Shown: piece by piece, positions 5,994 to 11,851 of the stretch
Position numbering within the stretch: the first letter of the stretch is position 1
Layout of the letters: every line of letters starts with the position of its first letter
From: a virus
Virus record (IMG/VR): IMGVR_UViG_3300006802_000672
Location: 1-21,848 of that record
Reading direction: 5' to 3' (one strand)
DNA length: 21,848 nucleotides
Made by a program: the position numbers and the translations under genes
Notes under the pieces: model-generated
The model's input: the letters and a program-made list of their open reading frames with translations, nothing else
What the model was told of the DNA's origin: nothing
Database searches by the model: none

Positions 5994-6804
5994 ACCACCC
6001 ATTCAGCGTTTTCCAATCACGGCTGAGAGACGATACACGCACTATCTATTGCGTTATGTACGCCGTATTTCAAGGGCCATAATTGAAAAATCAAATCAAT
6101 ATTTACCGACGGTTGTTGAAGAGGCCAAACGCAACCTTATAAATGACGATTTTACCGACACGATTAGTGATTTAGTTAGTAGTATAAATATTGAATTGTC
6201 AGGGTTAGCCGTTATTAATAGCCTAGATCAGGGGATACTTGAAACAGCGGAGGCGATTAACACCCAAAACCGTAAAGAGATGACCAAAATAATAACGCAA
6301 ATTTTAGGCATTAGTTTATCAGATTATGAGCCGGCAGTAGGCGAACAAATGAAAGCCTTCCAAAAAGAAAATATAGCCCTGATTAAATCATTGACTACCC
6401 AGCAGGTAGAACGGGTAGAACCGATGATATATAGAGGCGTTAGGCAAGGCTTATCGTATAGCCAAATTATGAAAGACATACAAGCCGATCAGGCAGTAAG
6501 CCGTAACCGTGCCAGACTAATAGCCAGAGACCAAACCAATAAATTTAACGGGCAACTTTCACAAATTCGGCAAAAATCGGTTGGCGTGAAAGAATATCGG
6601 TGGCGAAATGCCAATGATAGCCGTGTTCGTGGGAATCCATCCGGATTATACCCGAAGGCAAAATATAGCCACTGGAACCGTGAAGGTAAAAAATTCAAAT
6701 GGAATGAACCGCCACCAGACGGCCACCCGGGCGAACCCATACAATGTAGATGTTGGGCTGAACCCGTCATTGAAGAATTAGAAAACCCAGACGATGTGAT
6801 ATAA
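5980..6804 (+). CDS. Minor head protein, Mu F / SPP1 gp7-like
   Basis: The predicted protein has 274 residues. The C-terminal half (about 150-262) carries the phage head morphogenesis domain: YRGVRQGLSYSQI, then RNRARLIARDQTNKFNGQLS, then YRWRNANDSRVRG, and the closing CRCWAEP motif. These proteins associate with the portal and few copies enter the capsid; some travel with the DNA. The N-terminal half is helical and variable, as usual. It begins inside the end of the portal gene, in line with coupled synthesis. Confidence 0.9.
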   Translation: MAKNKPPIQRFPITAERRYTHYLLRYVRRISRAIIEKSNQYLPTVVEEAKRNLINDDFTDTISDLVSSINIELSGLAVINSLDQGILETAEAINTQNRKEMTKIITQILGISLSDYEPAVGEQMKAFQKENIALIKSLTTQQVERVEPMIYRGVRQGLSYSQIMKDIQADQAVSRNRARLIARDQTNKFNGQLSQIRQKSVGVKEYRWRNANDSRVRGNPSGLYPKAKYSHWNREGKKFKWNEPPPDGHPGEPIQCRCWAEPVIEELENPDDVI

Positions 6805-6805
6805 T
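6797..6805 (+). promoter_or_regulatory. Extended -10 promoter element (TGATATAAT) before the 89-residue gene
   Basis: TGATATAAT fits TGnTATAAT exactly. It overlaps the stop of the minor head gene, and ATG 6813 begins 8 bases after its last base, again predicting a leaderless or nearly leaderless mRNA. No ribosome binding site is present in TATACAT between the two. Confidence 0.45.
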
Positions 6806-6812
6806 TATACAT

Positions 6813-7082
6813 ATGATCGAGTATCGAGGATTTCAATTTGAGGGATACAACAAACCAAAAAAAACCCCATGGCATAAAACAAAAAGTCATATGGTACTAG
6901 CCAAAGAAGGAGATGTCATTAAATTAATCCGATTCGGGCAACAGGGCGTCACAGGGGCAGGTGCCAATCCAAAAACAGAAAAACAAAAAGCACGGCAACG
7001 GTCATTTAAAGCCCGTCATGCTAAAAACATTAAAAAAGGTGTGTTATCAGGTGCATATTGGGCAGATAGGGTAAAGTGGTAA
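6813..7082 (+). CDS. Small conserved phage protein (DUF5872-like)
   Basis: An 89-residue, very basic protein. FEGYNKPKKTPWHKTKSHMVLAKEG, IRFGQQGVTGAG and the ending FKARHAKNIKKGVLSGAYWADRVKW match a well-conserved small protein found in many phage genomes, which I recall as DUF5872 (the name is from memory). The RHAKNI...YWA..VKW ending is its strongest mark. Function is not established; the charge and conserved basic patches suggest nucleic acid or virion association. It lies between minor head and nuclease genes. Confidence 0.7.
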   Translation: MIEYRGFQFEGYNKPKKTPWHKTKSHMVLAKEGDVIKLIRFGQQGVTGAGANPKTEKQKARQRSFKARHAKNIKKGVLSGAYWADRVKW

Positions 7083-7453
7083 TGTATAAATTTTTTAATC
7101 AAACAAAAAGCAAATATAACAACAAAAAAATAAAAATAGATAATCATGTGTTTGATTCATTGGGTGAGGCTAACCGCTATCGTGAACTTAAAATGCTATT
7201 ACGTGGGGGCATGATACGAAATTTACAAATCCAGCCTATTTTTACACTACAAGAGAAATTTACACACGACAACAAGTGCATACGAGCCATTCAATACGTC
7301 GCTGATTTTCAATATGAAACGTTAAACGATCAAAAATGGGTAAAAGTCGTCGAGGATTACAAAGGATATAAAACAGATATATATTTACTCAAAAAAAAGA
7401 TGTTTCTTAAATTATATGGCAAAAAATACGAATTTATCGAATCAAATCATTGA
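7082..7453 (+). CDS. DUF1064-type PD-(D/E)XK nuclease
   Basis: A 123-residue protein. KSKYNNKKIKIDNHVFDSLGEANRYRELK near the N terminus, then YVADFQYE and VKVVEDYKGYKTDIYLLKKK form the conserved order Glu, Asp, Glu-x-x-Lys of the DUF1064/VRR-like nuclease fold. Relatives are small phage endonucleases, possibly acting on branched DNA before or during packaging. I chose ATG 7082, which shares bases with the previous stop (TAATG), over GTG 7076. AGGG at 7067-7070 may serve as ribosome site. Confidence 0.75.
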   Translation: MYKFFNQTKSKYNNKKIKIDNHVFDSLGEANRYRELKMLLRGGMIRNLQIQPIFTLQEKFTHDNKCIRAIQYVADFQYETLNDQKWVKVVEDYKGYKTDIYLLKKKMFLKLYGKKYEFIESNH

Positions 7454-7471
7454 ATTTAATGTATAACCGTA

Positions 7472-7480
7472 TGTTATAAT
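7472..7480 (+). promoter_or_regulatory. Extended -10 promoter element (TGTTATAAT), copy 5, before the prohead protease
   Basis: An exact ATGTTATAAT in the 35-base gap between nuclease and protease genes. ATG 7489 begins 9 bases after the -10 and has no ribosome binding site in the intervening CTACGTAT, so a leaderless transcript is predicted. Confidence 0.5.
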
Positions 7481-7488
7481 CTACGTAT

Positions 7489-8601
7489 ATGCATAAACAA
7501 GAAACAATTATAATTGATTTTTTAAATAATTATGAGAAATTGGACAATGGATTTATTAGAATACCGGCCAAGGTTACACGCTCAGGGATATTCTTATATA
7601 AATTGGCCGATGGACGAGTAATCAGGGAGAACCGATCTAAAGATGAAGTTTTTTCAGAGGATTCATTGAAGACACTTATGGGCGTAACCATTACCAATGA
7701 CCACCCAACGAATAATAGACAAGTAACCGCTAACAATTTTAAAGAATTGGCCGTCGGATTTGTTGGCGATTCTGTTCAGGTGGTGGATGATAAATATGTC
7801 ATGGTGCCATTAACCATCACCGATGCCGATACGATCAGGGACATCGAAAACGGTAAACGTGAACTATCCTGCGGATATAATGCCGTTGTTGTTAATGAGT
7901 CAGGTATCAATGACGAGGGGGATGAATACGATACCAAACAAACTGAAATTAGATATAATCATGTAGCGATTGTCACCAAGGGGCGTGCAGGTTCGAGCGT
8001 CCGAATTGACAATCAAGAGGCCGTATTGGTGGAGGCCGAGAACACACCAAAAACAAAAACAACAGAAGGAGTAAATAAAAAAATGAAAGATCAAAAAAAC
8101 GATACCGATATGATTAATACATTGGCCCAATTAAAAGCCGATATTAAAGATCGTGACAATCAGATTGAAGCGTTAAATCTAAAATTGCAAAAATCAGATA
8201 GTCAAAATCAAACCATTTCGCAGGAATTGGACGAAATAAAAGAACAATTAAAAGAGGCTAACATCCACTTGGATTCGTTCGATGAGCGTGTTAATGAATA
8301 TGCCAAAGAAAGGGCCAATTTAATTAAAGCCACCGAGTCATTAGTAAAAGCCGATGAATTGGATGGCCTTTGCAATTCAGACTTAAAGGTCAAATTCATT
8401 CAATCTAAAACTGATAGTTTTGATGTTGAAGGAAAAACAGCCGATCAGATTGGTATTGCTTTTGATGCCATTCGTTCAATTAAAGAAGTGAAAGCCGATT
8501 CTATTGGTTCAGACATTCTATCTAAAAAAGTTGTCACAATGAGCGACAAAGAAAAAGCATATAAAGAATCATATAAAAACGCTTGGAAGGAGAACAAATA
8601 A
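7489..8601 (+). CDS. Prohead protease fused to scaffold (DUF2213-like)
   Basis: The predicted protein has 370 residues. The first 175 match the DUF2213 head-maturation group: VTITNDHPTN (68-75, His72), GKRELSCGYNAVV (122-134, Ser127) and RYNHVAIVTKGRAGS (155-169, His158). The exact catalytic residues are my guess from conserved positions. After a linker, residues about 200-290 are a charged coiled coil (NQIEALNLKLQKSDSQNQ...), the shape of a scaffold that shapes the prohead and is then cut. It ends by overlapping the decoration gene start (TAATG). It begins with an apparently leaderless ATG. Confidence 0.82.
   Translation: MHKQETIIIDFLNNYEKLDNGFIRIPAKVTRSGIFLYKLADGRVIRENRSKDEVFSEDSLKTLMGVTITNDHPTNNRQVTANNFKELAVGFVGDSVQVVDDKYVMVPLTITDADTIRDIENGKRELSCGYNAVVVNESGINDEGDEYDTKQTEIRYNHVAIVTKGRAGSSVRIDNQEAVLVEAENTPKTKTTEGVNKKMKDQKNDTDMINTLAQLKADIKDRDNQIEALNLKLQKSDSQNQTISQELDEIKEQLKEANIHLDSFDERVNEYAKERANLIKATESLVKADELDGLCNSDLKVKFIQSKTDSFDVEGKTADQIGIAFDAIRSIKEVKADSIGSDILSKKVVTMSDKEKAYKESYKNAWKENK
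8083..8601 (+). CDS. Probable nested scaffold protein, in-frame internal start
   Basis: Inside the protease-scaffold gene, AAGGAG at 8066-8071 precedes an in-frame ATG at 8083 (residue 199 of the long product) with a run of A and T between. It would give a separate 172-residue coiled-coil protein (MKDQKNDTDMINTL...). The start falls exactly at the junction between protease and coiled-coil parts. Lambda uses the same trick with C and Nu3. The spacing of 11 bases is a little long, so use is likely but unproven. Confidence 0.55.
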   Translation: MKDQKNDTDMINTLAQLKADIKDRDNQIEALNLKLQKSDSQNQTISQELDEIKEQLKEANIHLDSFDERVNEYAKERANLIKATESLVKADELDGLCNSDLKVKFIQSKTDSFDVEGKTADQIGIAFDAIRSIKEVKADSIGSDILSKKVVTMSDKEKAYKESYKNAWKENK

Positions 8602-9389
8602 TGCCACAATTGACTTATAGTTATGATATGGTTGTGGGCGTTGAAGGCGAGTTAGCCGATGCCAGACAATCAACCATCGTATCACGATTGGCCGAGGGAA
8701 ATGTAAGATTCGGACGTTTTGTTGCGTTGGGATCTAATCCCGACACACAATGCCGAGTCGTACAAACCGGAACCGACGTATGGGGAGCTAAGAACCATAT
8801 TGGTTTTTCAGTAGCGACTAATGCTAAAGAACAAAAAGCCGATGGAACCGTCCAATATGATGATGGTGAAGCAGTAAGTATTATTAAAAATGGTGCGATT
8901 TTGATCAAATCAGAAACCGCAATGACCCCAACCAGTGACGTGTTTATACGTTTTCAGGCAAAGTCGCAGGTTTACACTTTAGTATTCGATGCCACAACCG
9001 TAACAGGCAACGAAATCAATGGCGAAATTAATGGTGTGGCCATAAATCCAGTAACGTTTGCCACTTCTAATGCAAATACGTTGTCGTTATTAGCCACAGA
9101 AATCGCTAATTTTAGTGCTGATATTTTAAGTGCCGTATCAAATGGAACGGATACCATCACTATCACCAGCGTCATTGATAAATCCGTCACAGTGTCAAAT
9201 TTTGTTGTAACCGGTGGAGCGTCACAGCCAACCATTACAGCCACGCAAACCGAGGCAGGTAAGCCTACCAGCGATGTGGGCATTATCCGAAACACGTCAG
9301 ACGGTGGAACAGCTCAAGATTCGCCTTATTTACGCGTAATTCGTGGATGCAATGCCGGCGAGCTAGCCACAGTAGAAATTGAATTTTAA
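8601..9389 (+). CDS. Capsid cement/decoration protein with inserted beta domain
   Basis: The predicted protein has 262 residues. The outer parts fit the small beta-barrel cement proteins found beside phage capsid genes (Gp24/DUF2190-like): ADARQSTIVSRLAEG and a closing IRNTSDGGTAQDSPYLRVIRG. The family is usually about 120-170 residues. The excess is a beta-rich insert at about residues 121-222, ending FVVTGGASQPTITATQTEAG, which resembles a segment of the sheath protein at 16820-17113. GGAGAA at 8589-8594 is the ribosome site, and ATG 8601 shares bases with the previous stop, so I reject the upstream TTG at 8583. Confidence 0.72.
   Translation: MPQLTYSYDMVVGVEGELADARQSTIVSRLAEGNVRFGRFVALGSNPDTQCRVVQTGTDVWGAKNHIGFSVATNAKEQKADGTVQYDDGEAVSIIKNGAILIKSETAMTPTSDVFIRFQAKSQVYTLVFDATTVTGNEINGEINGVAINPVTFATSNANTLSLLATEIANFSADILSAVSNGTDTITITSVIDKSVTVSNFVVTGGASQPTITATQTEAGKPTSDVGIIRNTSDGGTAQDSPYLRVIRGCNAGELATVEIEF
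8961..9266 (+). repeat. Inserted decoration domain, member 1 (in cement protein)
   Basis: Residues about 121-222 of the cement protein. The pattern runs LVFDATTVTGNEI, then VTFATSNANTLSLLATEI, then DTITITS, then NFVVTGGASQ. The second insert of the sheath gene follows the same order of elements, and both share CCGGTGGAGCGTC in the DNA. Confidence 0.6.
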
Positions 9390-9400
9390 GGAGGTATAAA

Positions 9401-10300
9401 ATGAACGAAACAGTTTTTCTACAAAAAGACCTTGATTATCTAAAATCACAATCATACGACATAAAAACACCCAAGCTTAAATTCGCTTCAGGATTATTAA
9501 TTCCAATTTCTGAGGAAACCCCAGCCGGTGCCAACACTATGACGTATTACACATATGAGCATACCGGACTAGCTAAGGTTATTAGCGATTATGCCGATGA
9601 TCTACCCAATGCCAGCGTGAAGGCAAAAGAGGAAACCATTAAACTATATGATATTGGTTCGTCTTTTGGGTATTCTGATCAAGAAATTCTAGCGTCACGA
9701 TACGCAAACAAAGATTTAGACCAAAAGAAGATGGTAGCAGCGAAAAAGGCCAACATGTCTCAACTGGACAAAATTGGTTTATTAGGCGAGCCAAACTCAA
9801 AAATGTATGGTTTATATAATCACCCCAATATTCTTGAGTACACTGTTCCTAACGGGGCAAGTGGTCAAACAAAATGGTCAACTAAAACAGCCGACGAGAT
9901 TTTAGATGATATGACCAATCTTGTGGATACCATCGTCACCACAACTAAAGAGGTGGAGTCACCCGATACGTTGTTATTGCCTACTGAAGCATACTCAATT
10001 ATCACTAATACCCGTATCCCTAACGTCAACACTACCATTAAAAAATTCTTTTTGGATAATAACGGCCGGATAACCAATATTTTTTCAGTGGCTAGACTAA
10101 CTGGATTAGGTGCCGGTGGTACTGGTGTTATGATCGCATACCGTCGAGATGCTAATAACCTTCAAATGGAAGTGCCGACAATGTTTGAGATGCGTCCTCA
10201 AACCCGTCAGAACTTGTTTACTACTATTCCATGCGTAACTCGTACCGGTGGCGTGGTAATTTACTACCCTCTTTCAGTTTGTAAAGCAGAAGGTATTTAA
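9401..10300 (+). CDS. Major capsid protein (DUF2184-like)
   Basis: A 299-residue protein forming the icosahedral shell. The order of segments fits the DUF2184/HK97-fold capsid group of Gram-negative phages: an N-terminal arm, then ETPAGANTMTYYTYEHTGLAKVISDYADDLP, the long DIGSSFGYSDQEILASRYANKDLDQKKMVAAKKANM helix region, the NHPNILEYTVP loop, PDTLLLPTEAYSII, and the terminal strand TRTGGVVIYYP. AGGAGGT at 9389-9395 is one of the strongest ribosome sites in the window, as expected for the most abundant protein. It follows protease, scaffold and cement genes. Confidence 0.9.
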   Translation: MNETVFLQKDLDYLKSQSYDIKTPKLKFASGLLIPISEETPAGANTMTYYTYEHTGLAKVISDYADDLPNASVKAKEETIKLYDIGSSFGYSDQEILASRYANKDLDQKKMVAAKKANMSQLDKIGLLGEPNSKMYGLYNHPNILEYTVPNGASGQTKWSTKTADEILDDMTNLVDTIVTTTKEVESPDTLLLPTEAYSIITNTRIPNVNTTIKKFFLDNNGRITNIFSVARLTGLGAGGTGVMIAYRRDANNLQMEVPTMFEMRPQTRQNLFTTIPCVTRTGGVVIYYPLSVCKAEGI

Positions 10301-10304
10301 ATTT

Positions 10305-10703
10305 ATGATTGTCAGGTACGATGCACCGAATATATTGACCATTGGCGGACAAAACAATAAAAAAATTGTATTAATCGCCGGAAATAATATTGTTGATGAC
10401 GAACTATGGGAAGAACTCACCGAGAACCACCCGATCATTCAACATAAGGACAATACTGGATTAATCACAATTAATCGAACCGTACCCGTACAACACGAAA
10501 AAGCACAATCACCAGCGGAAATCCTATCACAAATGAAACCTAAAGAGGCAATCGCTTTTTTAGATGGATTCTTGAACATGGCCGAATTAAGACAAATGGT
10601 GGCAACCGAAAAAAGAAAAAAAGTTTTAAATAAAATTGAAAGCCAAATTAAACTCATTGATTCAATGGGTGAACAATCAGAGGATAATGGCAATCAATCG
10701 TAA
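10305..10703 (+). CDS. Hypothetical head protein after capsid gene
   Basis: The predicted protein has 132 residues. The N-terminal half (IVRYDAPNILTIGGQNNKKIVLIAGNNIVDDELWEELTENHPII) resembles small proteins often encoded between capsid and connector genes, with a typical 'pipe-up' sentence of beta strand followed by D-x-x-WEE-L helix. The C-terminal half is helical and charged (EILSQMKPKEAIAFLDGF...). Function is unknown; I would expect a head or head-tail role from position. The ribosome site is weak (AAGG at 10289-10292). Its last 17 bases overlap the next gene. Confidence 0.6.
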   Translation: MIVRYDAPNILTIGGQNNKKIVLIAGNNIVDDELWEELTENHPIIQHKDNTGLITINRTVPVQHEKAQSPAEILSQMKPKEAIAFLDGFLNMAELRQMVATEKRKKVLNKIESQIKLIDSMGEQSEDNGNQS

Positions 10704-11028
10704 TTCAGTTATAACAAGATATCCCGAATTTGCGGATATTCCCGCCGGTGAATATTTCAACGCCGTTATAGCACAAGCCAATCTAATGGTAAGTGCTACG
10801 GCGTGGGGGCCATTATACAATGAGGGATTAATGGCCCTTACGGCTCACTATTTAGAGTTAGGCCGATCAACAAGAGCGGGCAAAGCAGGGGCAATCAGTG
10901 CCGAGCGTGTAGGCCAATTATCAACCAATTACGCAACGGGTACCATGACCGATGCATACGATACCACATCATACGGCCAAATATTTAAAAACATGCGTAA
11001 TGGCTTGCCTAGAGTGCGGATACTATGA
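10687..11028 (+). CDS. Head-tail connector/adaptor (DUF4054-like)
   Basis: The predicted protein has 113 residues. ITRYPEFADIPAGEYFNAVIAQANLMVSATAWG, then LMALTAHYLELGRSTR, and the TSYGQIFKNM ending match the DUF4054 family, a helical adaptor that docks under the portal. An in-frame ATG at 10636 would add 17 residues overlapping the previous gene; I prefer ATG 10687, which has AGAGGA at 10679-10684 just upstream and begins with the typical MAINRNSVI. It ends in an ATGA junction with the next gene. Confidence 0.82.
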   Translation: MAINRNSVITRYPEFADIPAGEYFNAVIAQANLMVSATAWGPLYNEGLMALTAHYLELGRSTRAGKAGAISAERVGQLSTNYATGTMTDAYDTTSYGQIFKNMRNGLPRVRIL

Positions 11029-11504
11029 GTACCAAAGACATCGATCGTGGTTATGATCAGGCATATAAAAACATGCTAGACATGGCAAAAAAACCATATG
11101 TGAAAATAGGTATTATTAACAATAAAAAATATGAACAAACAGACAATAAAAAAACGTCACCATTAACAATTGTCGAGGTGGCAACGTATAACGAATTTGG
11201 AACAAGAACCATCCCCGAACGGTTATTTTTAAGATCAACAGCAGATGAAAATAAGAACAAGTGGCCGAAAAAATTTGAGCCACTCCAAAACCAAATGATA
11301 ACCGGCAAAATTAAGGTTAAAAAAGCCTTATCATTGGCCGGCATGGCTATTGAAGCCGACATTAGAAAAATGATTCAACGTACCAACCCCAAATGGAAAC
11401 CATTGGCGTTCAAAACAATTAAACGTAAAAAAAGCAGTCGTCCATTAATAGATACCGGCCAATTAATTAATTCAATAGCGTCAAAAGTAATAATGAATAA
11501 ATGA
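11025..11504 (+). CDS. Virion morphogenesis / tail-neck protein (HK97 gp10-like)
   Basis: The predicted protein has 159 residues. YVKIGIINNKKYEQTDNKKTSPLTIVEVATYNEFGTRTIPERLFLRST is the hallmark of gp10-like neck proteins ('EFGT...IPERPFLR'), and LIDTGQLINSI near the C terminus is the second conserved element. The family takes part in joining heads to tails. The start overlaps the previous stop by ATGA, and the end overlaps the next gene by ATGA. Confidence 0.85.
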   Translation: MSTKDIDRGYDQAYKNMLDMAKKPYVKIGIINNKKYEQTDNKKTSPLTIVEVATYNEFGTRTIPERLFLRSTADENKNKWPKKFEPLQNQMITGKIKVKKALSLAGMAIEADIRKMIQRTNPKWKPLAFKTIKRKKSSRPLIDTGQLINSIASKVIMNK

Positions 11505-11851
11505 TTCAAAATTTTTTCACGGACGACATTACAATAACTAGATATACCGGTTCAACATACACTAAAGGCCGATGGGTTAAAGGGGTTAGTGCCGACACCA
11601 CCATAAAGGCCAGCGTTCAACCAATAACGGGTAATGATACGTTATATCTACCCGAGGGGCGAAGCGAACGGGATGCATTTACCCTATACACCATCGACGA
11701 GATAAAGGGACAAGACGAACAGCAAACAGGGGATATTTTAACCATACGTGGCCTTAAATATGAGGTACTAAATGTTAAAAGATGGTCAAATACGAGAAGT
11801 GATCATTATGAGGTTGTATGCGTTAATATCCGAGATGAGGGGAACCGATGA
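11501..11851 (+). CDS. Head-closure / head-tail joining protein
   Basis: The predicted protein has 116 residues. DDITITRYTGSTYTKGRWVKG, then IKASVQPITGNDTLYLPEGRSERDAFTLYTID, then GDILTIRGLKYEVLNVKRWSN follows the beta-barrel stopper pattern of phage head-closure proteins (SPP1 gp16-like). It closes the DNA-filled head before tail attachment. It is tied to both neighbours by ATGA overlaps. Confidence 0.75.
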   Translation: MIQNFFTDDITITRYTGSTYTKGRWVKGVSADTTIKASVQPITGNDTLYLPEGRSERDAFTLYTIDEIKGQDEQQTGDILTIRGLKYEVLNVKRWSNTRSDHYEVVCVNIRDEGNR

